Positions 25,601 through 33,914 of a DNA stretch of 64,000 bases are shown one piece after another (the stretch's first letter is position 1; each line of letters opens with the position of its first letter). The stretch is from the NCBI RefSeq assembly GCF_014651035.1, contig NZ_BMWC01000005.1:310001-374000 (forward strand), in the 5' to 3' direction. Position numbers and translations under genes: made by a program. A model generated the notes under the pieces. The model was not told where the DNA came from, searched no databases, and saw nothing but the letters and a program-made list of their open reading frames with translations. The DNA is from Streptomyces lomondensis. GTDB taxonomy: Bacteria; Actinomycetota; Actinomycetes; Streptomycetales; Streptomycetaceae.

Positions 25601-26654
25601 GGGCGCCTGCCCGGCGGTCGGGGGCCAGTATGGCCACGCTGGTGTCGTCGCGCAGGGGGCGGGCGGCGCTGCCTGCGTCTCGCAGGATGGTCGCGGCCAC
25701 CACTGCCGGGTCGTGGCCGAGGAGTTCGGTGTCGTCCGGTGGCGTCCAGCGGCTGGGCAGTCCGTCGCTGTGCAGGACGAGGAAGCTGTCCGGGCGCCAC
25801 GGCAGCCGTTGTACCGGCACGGTGGCGGGGAAGTGGGCACCGACGATGCCGGGATGGGAGACCAGCGGCTGCCAGGCGTGCGCTGTGCGGACGCGCGCAC
25901 CGGCGTTGCCCACTCCGGCGAAGGAGAGCTTGCCGGTGTCGGCGTTCAGCTGGGCCACGGCGACAGCGGCACCGCGGGTGGTTCTGAGCGCCGTGTCCTG
26001 GCGCCGCAGGATCTCCAGGGCCGGCAGATGGGCGGCCCGGTGCAGCTCGTCGACTGCGGCGGCGGATGCCGTGGCGGCCTTGGGCCCGTGTCCCAGGCCG
26101 TCGGCGAGCATCAGGGTCAGGCAGGGGCCGGATCGCGCCCAGCTCCAGGCGTCACCGGAGTGCTCGGCCTGGGCGAGGGGAACATCGACTCCCCCCAGCC
26201 GGCAGTGGCGTCCCGTCCCTGCCTGGGCGGTCGGCTCCTGGTCGATGCATGCCATGACGACGGTGCCCCGGCCGCGCACGCTGTACAGGTCGAAGGCGCT
26301 GGACGTGCGTACGCAGGTGCCGAGGCCCGCGCCGAGGGACGAGGCAGCGGTGGTGTGGCCGTCGCGGAGCGCCGCCGCGACGTCGGGGATGCCCGGGCCC
26401 TGGTCGATGGACAGGAGCTGCACCGCCGAGCTGCCGGAGCCGGCGTCGGTGGGAGGGCGGTCCAGGAGATTGATCACGACGCGTCCGCCGCCGGCGTGCT
26501 TGAGCAGGTTGGTCGCCGGCTCGGTGGCGACCAGCGCGGCGATGGCGATGCGGTGCGGATCGAGGCGGGCACGGGCGCCGGCCGCCTCGACCGCGACGCG
26601 GACATCCCGCACCCGTGTCGAGTCGTGCACCGGGGTGTCCCAGACCCGGCTCAT
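25584..26654 (-). CDS. rsbX: RsbX-like protein: HATPase domain plus PP2C phosphatase
   Basis: A 356-residue fusion. Residues 1-~145 are an RsbT-like GHKL ATPase domain (LVATEPATNLLKHAGGG as N-box, LLSIDQGPGIPDVAAALRDG as G1 box, SLGAGLGT as G2). Residues ~165-350 form a PP2C domain with MLADGLGHGPKAAT, GNAGARVR and LHSDGLPSRW. Classical RsbX is only the phosphatase that resets RsbS/RsbR, so the added ATPase domain is unusual but widespread in actinobacterial stressosome operons. The ATG 26654 overlaps the rsbT stop by 4 bp. It should turn the stressosome off. Confidence 0.85.
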   Translation of the reverse strand: MSRVWDTPVHDSTRVRDVRVAVEAAGARARLDPHRIAIAALVATEPATNLLKHAGGGRVVINLLDRPPTDAGSGSSAVQLLSIDQGPGIPDVAAALRDGHTTAASSLGAGLGTCVRTSSAFDLYSVRGRGTVVMACIDQEPTAQAGTGRHCRLGGVDVPLAQAEHSGDAWSWARSGPCLTLMLADGLGHGPKAATASAAAVDELHRAAHLPALEILRRQDTALRTTRGAAVAVAQLNADTGKLSFAGVGNAGARVRTAHAWQPLVSHPGIVGAHFPATVPVQRLPWRPDSFLVLHSDGLPSRWTPPDDTELLGHDPAVVAATILRDAGSAARPLRDDTSVAILAPDRRAGAHDRRT

Positions 26655-27097
26655 CCGGCCTCCGCACGGGGGTGGGGCAGGCCGGTGGCCCAGGCGGCGA
26701 CGGTGATGGTGGTGCCCTGGCCGGGGCTGCTGTCGATGCTGAACTCCTGCACCAGGCGTTTGGCCCCGCTCAGTCCCATCCCCAGCCCGCTGCCGGTGGT
26801 GTAGCCGTCGGTCATCGCCTGGTCGATGTCGCGGATGCCGGGACCGGAGTCGGTGAAGGCCAGCCGCAGCCCGCGGGCGGGCCCTCGGTACAGCGCCGTC
26901 ATCTCGACCTGGCCGCCGCCTCCGTGGATGAGGGTGTTGCGGGCCAGCTCGCTGACCGCGGTCACCAGCTTCGTCTGCTGCACCAGCCCGAATCCGAGCT
27001 CGGCTGCCACCTGTCTCACCTGCTGGCGCACCCACGCCAGATCGACGTCCGAGCCGATCGGCAGCCTGATGGTGCCCGTGTCAGAGGAGGTCTGCAT
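26651..27097 (-). CDS. rsbT: Stressosome serine/threonine kinase RsbT
   Basis: A 148-residue GHKL kinase. The N-box is VSELARNTLIHGGGG, the G1 box is DSGPGI, and the G2 box is GSGLGMGLSGAKRL, all intact. RsbT phosphorylates RsbS and RsbR and then activates an RsbU-type phosphatase. It overlaps rsbS by 17 bp at its start and rsbX by 4 bp at its stop, so translation of the four genes is linked. Confidence is high because the neighbours are the expected RsbR, RsbS and phosphatases. Confidence 0.92.
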   Translation of the reverse strand: MQTSSDTGTIRLPIGSDVDLAWVRQQVRQVAAELGFGLVQQTKLVTAVSELARNTLIHGGGGQVEMTALYRGPARGLRLAFTDSGPGIRDIDQAMTDGYTTGSGLGMGLSGAKRLVQEFSIDSSPGQGTTITVAAWATGLPHPRAEAG

Positions 27098-27509
27098 GGT
27101 GCGCCCTCCGGGGGTGGGGCGGATCGGTGGAGAGGCCGTGCCCGAGCCGGTCCAGGGCCCGCTCGACGTCCAGGACCGTGTCGAGTCCGGGCAGGGTGAG
27201 GCCCAGTTCGACCAGCGTGATGGCTACGGCGGGCCGCATCCCCGCCAGGACCGTCCGGGCGGCCATCAGACGGGCGCTGGAAGCGATCTCGGCGAGCACG
27301 CGGCCCAGGAATGAGTCGACGATGTCCACACCGGAGATGTCGATCACCACACCGGTCACCGGGCTGTGGGCGATGCGGCGGGTGATGTCCTGTTGGAGTT
27401 GCTCGGCCATGCTGTCGTGCAACTCCCCCTGCAGGGTGATCAGGAGGGTCTCTCCCAGGGCCGGCACAGGCACCCGGGATGCGTGGGCGCCCCGCCGCGG
27501 TTCGGTCAC
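27081..27509 (-). CDS. rsbS: Stressosome scaffold STAS protein RsbS
   Basis: A 142-residue single STAS domain with a short N-terminal tail. The start is GTG 27509, overlapping the rsbR stop by 4 bp (GTGA). The phosphorylatable serine is expected in VDSFLGRVL (Ser66 here; equivalent to Ser59 of B. subtilis RsbS by motif), and AGMRPAVAITLVELGL forms the second conserved strand-helix. RsbS and RsbR build the icosahedral stressosome core that holds RsbT until stress. The usual length is ~120, and the extension is about 18 residues. Confidence 0.9.
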   Translation of the reverse strand: MTEPRRGAHASRVPVPALGETLLITLQGELHDSMAEQLQQDITRRIAHSPVTGVVIDISGVDIVDSFLGRVLAEIASSARLMAARTVLAGMRPAVAITLVELGLTLPGLDTVLDVERALDRLGHGLSTDPPHPRRAHHADLL

Positions 27510-28417
27510 GACAGGCTCACACCGACCGGCGGGCCGGAAGCGACCACGATGCCTTGCCGGCGCAACGCGTACGCCAGAGCGTCGGCCAGCGACGACCGGG
27601 TGACCACGGTCCCGAGGTCGATCCCCAGGTGGACGATGGTCTGCGCGATCGCGGGCCGGATACCGGAGACGACGCACTCGGCGCCCATCAGCCGCGCCGC
27701 GGCCACCGTCTTCATCAGGTGCTGGGCGACCAGCGAGTCGACGGTGGGCACGCCGGTGATGTCGAGGATGGCGTGCCGGGCGCGCTCGGCGACGATCGCG
27801 TTCAGCAGGCTCTCCATGACGACCTGGCTGCGCGCGCTGTCCAGCGTGCCGATCAGCGGAACGGCGACGATGCCGTCCCACAGCTTGATCACCGGAGTGG
27901 CCACCTCGAGCAACTGCTCGCGCTGCCGGGCGATCACCTCCTCGCCCGCACTGAGCGCCGTCTCCATCACCACCACGCGCAGCGTGCCCGTCAGCCGGGT
28001 GAGGGCCAGCACGCACTCCTGCGCCTGGTCGCCGGCCGGATCCGGGAACTCGCCCCGAAGAAGCGCGATGACCGGCTGACGCAGATCGGCGACCTCGCCG
28101 GCGATCTGCCCCGGGCTCGCACCCGTACGGGCCCGGGAGGCCGCCATCCGGCCCAGCTGGTCACGCACTCTTCGAAAGCCGGGCGCCGTGATGTCGTCCA
28201 CCCGCCCGGCGGCGGCCGCCTCGGACAACGCGTCCACCACGGCCTTGCAGGCCTCCACCGCCTCGTCCCGGGAGACGGTGAACACCGTGCGGAAGAGATC
28301 GGCGTCGGCCCAGCGCTGGGCGATCTGCTCCTGCCTGCGCTGAAGGAACTCGCTGACCAGCACTGCGGTCGACTCCTCGGCCGCGCCTTGCTCCGACACC
28401 CGCATTGTCTCCTTCAT
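27506..28417 (-). CDS. rsbR: Stressosome sensor RsbR
   Basis: A 303-residue RsbR-type protein. The N-terminal ~150 residues are all helical and resemble the non-haem globin sensor of RsbR (EFLQRRQEQIAQRWADADLF). A linker helix leads to a STAS domain from about 180: TPVIKLWDGIVAVPLIGTLD, LDITGVPTVDSLVAQHLMK and SGIRPAIAQTIVHLGID. The Thr in DITG and AQT are kept, while VDS has Ser where many RsbR proteins have Thr. ATG 28417 is used; ATG 28405, close behind AAGGAG, is possible, and 28429 is TTG. It is the first gene of the stressosome operon. Confidence 0.9.
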   Translation of the reverse strand: MKETMRVSEQGAAEESTAVLVSEFLQRRQEQIAQRWADADLFRTVFTVSRDEAVEACKAVVDALSEAAAAGRVDDITAPGFRRVRDQLGRMAASRARTGASPGQIAGEVADLRQPVIALLRGEFPDPAGDQAQECVLALTRLTGTLRVVVMETALSAGEEVIARQREQLLEVATPVIKLWDGIVAVPLIGTLDSARSQVVMESLLNAIVAERARHAILDITGVPTVDSLVAQHLMKTVAAARLMGAECVVSGIRPAIAQTIVHLGIDLGTVVTRSSLADALAYALRRQGIVVASGPPVGVSLS

Positions 28418-28551
28418 GCCCTTGGGCAACTGACGCCCGCCGCGTGGCAGGCGTGCAGAAATTTATTGCCGCATGACAAACATTAGCTTCGGGGACGTGG
28501 CGCAAACAACACTCCCTGTGAAACCCGAGAGCCACAGAGGCAGCACCTCGC

Positions 28552-29712
28552 TCACCGCCCGCGCCAGTCCAGGCACACCACCAGGGCGTCGTCGTCCGGG
28601 ACCGGTCTGCCGCGATGGCCGGTCAGTTCGCGCAGGATGGCCCGGGGCACCTCGGCGGCCGGGAGCAGCCGGGTCGCCTGGATCGCCCGGGCCAGGGCGG
28701 TGTCCCCGTACGCCTCGCCCTTCGGGGAGGAGACGCCGTACACCCCGTCGCTGACGAAGACCAGCCGGTCCCCGGGCTCGACGTGGAACTCCTGTGCCAC
28801 ATAGTCGGTTTCCTCGAACATGCCCAGCGGCAGCTGGGCGTCGAAGGTGATCCGCTCCACCGTGCCGCCGCGCAGCCGCAGCATCTGGGGAGAGCCGGCG
28901 TCCACCACCCGGGCCCGCCCGGTGGCCAGGTCGAAGTCGAACATCAGCACCGACAGGTAGCAGCGGCCCCGGTAGTGCGCGTACACCGCCTGGTCGGCCA
29001 GGGCGGCCTGGTCGGCCAGCGGGATGCCGGCCCGGCGCGCGTTGCGCAGGGCGTTGATCGCCAGGTTCGTCAGCAGGGAGGCCTCTATGCCCTCGCCCAT
29101 GCCGTTGGTGACGTAGAGGCTGAGCCGGTCGGCCGTGGCGGACCAGTCGAAGTTGTCACCGAAGATCGCGTACGCGGGCTCCAGCTGCGCGCCCAGCTCG
29201 TACTCGGGGCGGGCACAGGAGCGGCCCGGCAGCAACTGCCACTGCATCTCGGCCGCCAGGGTCAGCCGGTCCTTGCGCCGGGCCTGGAGGTACAGGTCGG
29301 TGTCCCGCTCGGCCACGATCACCTCGTGCCCGAGCACCTCGGCGATCTCCGCGAGCTCGGTGCGGCAGCCGGCGGCGTGGTCACGGTCCGACAGGGTCAC
29401 TGACAGCACGCCCAGCCGGTCGCCGCGCACCGTGACCGGCAGGTGGACGCGCACCCGGCCGCCTCCGACCGGTTCCGCATAGGGCTCCTGGGCACCGAAC
29501 GCCCGACCGGCCGGACTGTTGTGCACCGGAACCGGCTCCAGGGTGTGCGGCAGCACGGACACCGGCTGGAGCACCGTCAGTCCGTAGTCGGCCATGAACA
29601 ACTCGACCGCGTCCGCCTGGTACTGCTCGCTGAGCACACGACGGGCGGCGCTGAGCAACTCATGGGGAGCCGCTGTGCGCAGTGCACGCTCAGCGGCCAC
29701 AAATCTGTTCAT
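28552..29712 (-). CDS. PP2C/SpoIIE-type phosphatase (second RsbU-like paralogue)
   Basis: A 386-residue phosphatase very similar to 22540-23748: the same GAF-like N terminus (ADYGLTVLQPVSVLPHT), the AEMQWQLLPGRSC junction, GDNFDWSATADRL, NGMGEGIEASLLT and PGDRLVFVSDGVYG. It retains the SDG motif that its paralogue has lost. The start ATG 29712 (MNRFVAAERA) is preferred to the longer frame. It reads toward rsbR with 134 bp between and is divergent from a MarR gene, 149 bp apart. It probably opposes a GHKL kinase in the same regulatory circuit. Confidence 0.85.
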   Translation of the reverse strand: MNRFVAAERALRTAAPHELLSAARRVLSEQYQADAVELFMADYGLTVLQPVSVLPHTLEPVPVHNSPAGRAFGAQEPYAEPVGGGRVRVHLPVTVRGDRLGVLSVTLSDRDHAAGCRTELAEIAEVLGHEVIVAERDTDLYLQARRKDRLTLAAEMQWQLLPGRSCARPEYELGAQLEPAYAIFGDNFDWSATADRLSLYVTNGMGEGIEASLLTNLAINALRNARRAGIPLADQAALADQAVYAHYRGRCYLSVLMFDFDLATGRARVVDAGSPQMLRLRGGTVERITFDAQLPLGMFEETDYVAQEFHVEPGDRLVFVSDGVYGVSSPKGEAYGDTALARAIQATRLLPAAEVPRAILRELTGHRGRPVPDDDALVVCLDWRGR

Positions 29713-29861
29713 GATGGTCGATACACCAATCTTTCTCCGGGTGGCCGCAAGCCTCGTACCGCGACGAAGCCGTCCGATTCGGCCCGCGCGGGTCTTCCAA
29801 GTCATCCGGCGCCGGCGCGTGCGCCTAGTACGCTGACAGCCTTCCCCGCGCCTGCGAGAGT

Positions 29862-30347
29862 GTGACTGTGACTGCCTTCAGCCCCCGCCGAGAGCCGCAC
29901 GAGGTCGCCCGGGTGACCTCCACGGCCGCGGAGCTGCTCGAAGTCCTGTGGGCACAGGCCTCCACCGCACCCGCCTCCGGCTCCCAGCTGCGTGTGCTGC
30001 TCATCCTCGAACACCAGGAGGGCATCAACCTGCGCACCCTCGCCGACACCCTCGCCTCCACGCCGCCCTCCACCAGCCGACTGTGCGACCGGCTCCAGGC
30101 CGCGGGCTTCGTCGAGCGCGAGACGAGCACGACCGACAGACGTGAGGTACGACTGCACCTCAGCGCCCGGGGCCGCGCCTTCCTCGACGACCTGCGCGCA
30201 CGCAGAGAGAAGGCACTGCAGGCGATCCTCGACCAGATGCCCGCCGCGAAGCGGGCCGCCCTGCTCCAGGGACTCGAGGCGTTCTGCGCCGTGGCGGCGG
30301 CCCGGATACACGACGACGCCGAGGATTCCGGCAGGCAGACGGCCTGA
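29862..30347 (+). CDS. MarR-family transcriptional regulator (second paralogue)
   Basis: A 161-residue MarR protein with INLRTLADTLASTPPSTSRL as helix-turn-helix and STTDRREVRLHLSARG as the wing. Its winged-helix segments align by eye with the MarR at 21987-22493. GTG 29862 and GTG 29868 are both possible; GCGAGAG precedes. It is divergent from the PP2C gene 28552-29712 and upstream of the RsbW-sigma pair, whose leader contains two MarR-like palindromes. Its ligand is unknown. Confidence 0.85.
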   Translation: MTVTAFSPRREPHEVARVTSTAAELLEVLWAQASTAPASGSQLRVLLILEHQEGINLRTLADTLASTPPSTSRLCDRLQAAGFVERETSTTDRREVRLHLSARGRAFLDDLRARREKALQAILDQMPAAKRAALLQGLEAFCAVAAARIHDDAEDSGRQTA

Positions 30348-30820
30348 ACGCCGTCGCACGTCGCCTCGCTGCCCGCCGTCAGGAGCCGGCTGACAGCGCA
30401 CGGAGCGGTCTCCGCCCACCGGAACATTCCAGATCCTTCCCCGTGCACGTCCGAGCACGGTTACTTTGTTGCCTCAGGGCTATAGTTGTCAAACGGCAAC
30501 TGTTGGTCTTGTCGTTTGCCTCCAAACCCGGTACCCCCGCTTGCCCACCACCGAGGGTCGATGTGGGGAACGTCTCGTCGACGTCAGCGCGCCACGGCAG
30601 GGGACCATCAGACAGCGAGACACACCGAAGCGCGCTTCGATGACGGCCTTGAACTGCGAGAATGCCCAGCCCGCCCGCATCGGGAAGCGCCGCTCGCGGC
30701 CTGGAGAGGTAACGCCGCCGGGCGCCGGACCGTGCGTACGTACGGGTGGCCGGCTGGTGAATCCGGCCGGTGGGGGCATGCGGTACGCACTGAACCCGAC
30801 AAGCGCCGGAGGCTGGGAAG
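30348..30820. other. Intergenic leader of the RsbW-sigma operon
   Basis: No gene is supported in these 473 bp. It holds two 6-4-6 palindromic elements (30468-30500) over a TATAGT -10-like hexamer (30481-30486), A+T-richer DNA around 30460-30530, and a GC-rich hairpin-prone tail with GTACGTAC at 30736. If transcription starts near 30490, the leader before GTG 30821 would be about 330 nt long. Confidence 0.5.
30468..30500. promoter_or_regulatory. Tandem MarR-like palindromes over a promoter
   Basis: GTTGCC-TCAG-GGCTAT (30468-30483) and GTTGTC-AAAC-GGCAAC (30485-30500) share a 6-4-6 layout, with centres 17 bp apart. The second is nearly symmetric (5 of 6 pairs), the first is degenerate on the right. 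TATAGT at 30481-30486 is a -10-like sequence between them. The neighbouring MarR is the obvious candidate binder. Confidence 0.45.
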
Positions 30821-31219
30821 GTGCACTACTTCGACGAGGAGGACTCGCTGCTCGACGGCAGCCCGCGGACGGCCGAACACGCGCGGGACATGACGCGCGG
30901 CTTTCTCTCCGCAGTCGCACCGAAGGACTCGGCCGAGGCCGAAGCCGTACTGATCGTGGTGTCCGAGTTGGTCACCAACGCCCTGGTGCATGCCGGCGGG
31001 GTCACCGGGTTCCAGCTGCGGGCGGGTCCGGGGACAGTGACGGTGTGCGTCCAGGACGCCAGCCCCGATCCTCCCCGTCCCCGCCGGACCGAGGACACCG
31101 AGAGCTGGAGGCCAGGGGGCTTCGGCTGGCCCCTGGTACAGGAACTCTCGGTGAAGGTCCACGTCAGCGCCGAAGCCGGCGGCAAGGCCATACGAGCGGT
31201 GCTCCCGCTGTCGCACTGA
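30821..31219 (+). CDS. RsbW-like anti-sigma GHKL kinase
   Basis: A 132-residue GHKL ATPase of the anti-sigma type common in Streptomyces. The N-box is VVSELVTNALVHAGG; the G1 region is degenerate (VQDASPDPP) and the G2 region reads GGFGWPLVQELS instead of the classical GxGxG pattern. Such proteins hold a SigB/F-type sigma factor and are released by unphosphorylated RsbV. GTG 30821 is preceded by GGAAG. The sigma gene starts 123 bp downstream on the same strand. Partner choice is inferred from adjacency. Confidence 0.85.
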   Translation: MHYFDEEDSLLDGSPRTAEHARDMTRGFLSAVAPKDSAEAEAVLIVVSELVTNALVHAGGVTGFQLRAGPGTVTVCVQDASPDPPRPRRTEDTESWRPGGFGWPLVQELSVKVHVSAEAGGKAIRAVLPLSH

Positions 31220-31342
31220 TCCCGGGATGAAGCGGTCACACCGCCTGCACGCCACGGGCATGGAACGGGAGACCTGGGGTAAGCGCGGCGCAGGTCGGTC
31301 GACCAGGGGACTGGGAAGGCCGGGGAGAGAGAGGGAGGGCTT

Positions 31343-32194
31343 GTGGCAGCGACGACGGCACATGTCGAGGCGGCGACGGACTCGGGCATCGGACTGCCAC
31401 AGGTCGACGACCCGCAGAGGCTCGCGCCCAAGGACGCCCGGGCACTGTCCGGACTCTTCCTGGACCGGCTGGCCGCACTGGAGGAGGGGACCCGCGAGTA
31501 CCAGTACGCGCGCAACACCCTCATCGAGATGAACATGTCGCTGGTGCGGTTCGCCGCCCGCCGGTTCCGCAGCCGCGGCCAGGACATGGAGGACGTCGTC
31601 CAGGTCGGGATCATCGGCCTGATCAAGGCCATCGACAGGTTCGAGGTCTCGCGCGAGGTGCAGTTCACCAGCTTCGCCGTGCCGTACATCGTCGGCGAGA
31701 TCAAACGGTTCTTCCGCGACACCTCCTGGTCCGTCCACGTGCCTCGGCGTCTGCAGGAAGCGCGCGCGGAACTGGCCAGGGCCACCGACGAACTCAGCAC
31801 GCGCCTCGGCCGCGCCCCCAGGACCTCGGAACTGGCCGACTTGATGGACCTGACCGAGGAGGAGGTCGTCGAAGTCCAGATCGCGGCGAACGGCTTCACC
31901 GCCGCGTCCCTCGATGCCGCCATCACGAGCGACAGCGAAGACGGCGACGCGACATTCGCCGCGTTCGTCGGCGAGGAAGATCACGGTCTCGAACTCGTCG
32001 AAGACTTCCAGGCCCTGGCTCCGCTCATCGCCGACCTGGAGGAAAGAGATCGGCGCATCCTCCATATGAGGTTCGTCGAAGAACGCACGCAGGCAGAGAT
32101 CGGCAAGGAACTCGGAATCTCCCAGATGCATGTCTCACGACTCGTCAGCCGCATCCTGGCCCGCCTACGCCAGGGCATGCTCGCCACCGCATAG
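31343..32194 (+). CDS. SigB/SigF/SigG-type RNA polymerase sigma factor
   Basis: A 283-residue group-3 sigma factor. Region 2 shows MNMSLVRFAARRFRSRGQDM and QVGIIGLIKAIDRF, region 3 the FRDTSWSVHVPRRLQEARAE segment, and region 4 the helix-turn-helix ERTQAEIGKELGISQMHVSR. This is the family that controls general-stress and osmotic genes in Streptomyces. GTG 31343 is placed by GAGGGAGGG. With the RsbW-like gene upstream it makes a target module; the stressosome and PP2C genes are plausible upstream activators. An RsbV-type antagonist is not encoded nearby. It ends 13 bp from a convergent hypothetical gene. Confidence 0.92.
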   Translation: MAATTAHVEAATDSGIGLPQVDDPQRLAPKDARALSGLFLDRLAALEEGTREYQYARNTLIEMNMSLVRFAARRFRSRGQDMEDVVQVGIIGLIKAIDRFEVSREVQFTSFAVPYIVGEIKRFFRDTSWSVHVPRRLQEARAELARATDELSTRLGRAPRTSELADLMDLTEEEVVEVQIAANGFTAASLDAAITSDSEDGDATFAAFVGEEDHGLELVEDFQALAPLIADLEERDRRILHMRFVEERTQAEIGKELGISQMHVSRLVSRILARLRQGMLATA

Positions 32195-32207
32195 CGGCCT
32201 GCCTGCG

Positions 32208-32993
32208 TCAGCCCTTGGGCTTCGCGGCTGCTGAGCGAGATGTTCCCCCGAGGGGCGAAGCCTCGGTGAGAGACATCCAGTGCCGGACGGTCTTCTGGTG
32301 GGAACCGGTGGCCGTCCCTGTGGCCACTGCCTCCGCGTCCGCGACGGAACACGGCGCTCCGGCGCGGGTCAACAGGACCAGCGGCCACTCGGGGCCCGCG
32401 CCGGTCGGCGCTCCGTCGAAGGCAGTCCAGTCCCAGGGCCCGTCGAATCTCCACGCCCGCCCAGCGGAGTCGGCGACCTCGTCGCCCGCCCGGAGAAACG
32501 AGTAAGGCCGCATCAACAGCTCAAAGGTGAAGGGAATCCCGTCGCCCGGGTGAATCTCGTAGCCCGTGCCGTCGAGATGGCTCTCGTCCGGGAACTCCCG
32601 ATACGACAGGCCGCGGCGCAGCACGGACACGGTCAGCCGGGGGCGCGGTAGCCAGCCCGTCTCCAGCGGAGGGTCGTGGCGCTCGACAGCCGTCACATGA
32701 ACCAGGGTCGGTGGCACTCCGATCCGGCAGATGTCTCCCGCCCTCAAGTGCTCGGGCGGTGGGTCGGTCCGGAACAGCTCCGCCTCCACCTCAGGCGCAA
32801 CGCGCCCGCCGCCGGCCACGCCCAGGGCGACGATCCCGTTCCAGTGAACGAAGTCGCTGTCGGTGTCGATCCGCCACCAGGGCCACCGCACCGACAGGTG
32901 ATCCCAGGTCACCCCCTGTTCGACTCTGACCGGCGTGAAGGGGCAGGCGACCGACAGCACGTCGCCGACCCGGAAGTCCTCCTCATGCATCAC
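32208..32993 (-). CDS. Hypothetical protein (261 aa)
   Basis: A 261-residue protein of unrecognised family, rich in Trp and Pro, with motifs such as VRWPWWRIDTDSDFVHWNG, SYREFPDESHLDGTGYEI and RPYSFLRAGDEVADSAGRAW. It looks like an all-beta soluble protein with no signal peptide or membrane span. TAGCCT at 33000-33005 lies 6 nt before GTG 32993, so a leaderless start is probable; ATG 32990 is the next codon. It converges on the sigma gene with a 13-bp gap. I do not assign a function. Confidence 0.65.
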   Translation of the reverse strand: MMHEEDFRVGDVLSVACPFTPVRVEQGVTWDHLSVRWPWWRIDTDSDFVHWNGIVALGVAGGGRVAPEVEAELFRTDPPPEHLRAGDICRIGVPPTLVHVTAVERHDPPLETGWLPRPRLTVSVLRRGLSYREFPDESHLDGTGYEIHPGDGIPFTFELLMRPYSFLRAGDEVADSAGRAWRFDGPWDWTAFDGAPTGAGPEWPLVLLTRAGAPCSVADAEAVATGTATGSHQKTVRHWMSLTEASPLGGTSRSAAAKPKG

Positions 32994-33113
32994 CGGGCCA
33001 GGCTAGAACGGCACCCTTGGCGATCCCTCACCGAGGAGCGGGCCGACCGTCATCTCGTCCAGAGCCTCGACCGCCTCCGGCACCTCGACTTCCCCGACTC
33101 CCGTCCGGGCCGG

Positions 33114-33914
33114 TCAGTTCAGCAAGCAAGCCGTGAACGTCTCGCGGCGGTCCGCCAGCCAGGTCTGCATGCGGTCCCAGCGTTCCCATCCGCCACGCTC
33201 GGCCAGCGCCTGGAGATAGACGGGGTCGCCGTCAGCCACGCGGGCCGCGACGAAGGCCCGGCAGACCTCGGTGGCCTGCTCGATGACGCCGGGCAACTCG
33301 GCGCGATCGTGCGGCGAGAGGCCGTAGCTGTCGGCAAGGATCCGCAGCCGTGCGGGCGCGTCCAGCCCGGAGGGGTAGAAGGCGGCCGCGGATCCGGGGT
33401 CGACCATGGGCACCCAGTAGCGGGCGGTCATGGCCACGTCCCAGAGGGGGCGGCCCGGGGCTGCCAGGTCGAAATCGATCAGGGCAGCGGCACGGCCGTC
33501 GCGGAAGACGACGTTGTCCGGGCACACGTCGTTGTGGCACAGCATCGTTCCCCCTTCCGGGTCCGCCAAGTCCCTGGGCCACCTGGCACGGGTGTCGACC
33601 TCAACGGCCACGCCGGCCTCGTGCAGGCGCCGCAGCAGGCACCCCACCGATTCGAGGGCGGTCTTCGTCATCACCCAGTCCGGGAACGGCGGCAGAGCCA
33701 CGTCGCCGGGAATGAAGGTCAACTGTTCACGGCCATCGTCGGTGAGACCGACAGGGACTGGCGCCGCATCGAAGCCACGCTCCTTCAGCGCAAGAAGATA
33801 GGCATGCAGGGCGCGCGCGTTGCGCGGCGCCGGGCGCTCCACCAGCGCACCCCGCCGGACGACCGCCCCCGCGTTCACCATGCCGCCGACCAGCGCCTCG
33901 CCCTCAGCCGTCAT
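33114..33914 (-). CDS. APH-family phosphotransferase (aminoglycoside/choline kinase-like)
   Basis: A 266-residue protein-kinase-fold phosphotransferase. The catalytic loop is LCHNDVCPDNVVF (the usual HGD is replaced by CHND, with Asp and Asn kept) and the metal-binding motif is ALIDFDLAAPG. Substrates in this family include aminoglycosides, choline and homoserine; none is indicated. TAGCGT at 33922-33927 ends 7 nt before ATG 33914, supporting this start over GTG 33923. Neighbours give no clue, and resistance should not be assumed. Confidence 0.8.
   Translation of the reverse strand: MTAEGEALVGGMVNAGAVVRRGALVERPAPRNARALHAYLLALKERGFDAAPVPVGLTDDGREQLTFIPGDVALPPFPDWVMTKTALESVGCLLRRLHEAGVAVEVDTRARWPRDLADPEGGTMLCHNDVCPDNVVFRDGRAAALIDFDLAAPGRPLWDVAMTARYWVPMVDPGSAAAFYPSGLDAPARLRILADSYGLSPHDRAELPGVIEQATEVCRAFVAARVADGDPVYLQALAERGGWERWDRMQTWLADRRETFTACLLN

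Noticed and set aside
30505..30534. SigB-type promoter GTTT...CGGTAC upstream of the RsbW-like gene
   Set aside because: The spacing between the two elements is only 11 bp, and the -10 is CGGTAC rather than GGGTAC.
30486..30893. Plus-strand frame in the leader of the RsbW-sigma operon
   Set aside because: Composition is non-coding and it overlaps the RsbW-like gene in another frame.
33114..33914. Aminoglycoside resistance gene
   Set aside because: The fold is APH-like, but the HGD motif is changed to HND and no resistance context exists, so only a family call is made.
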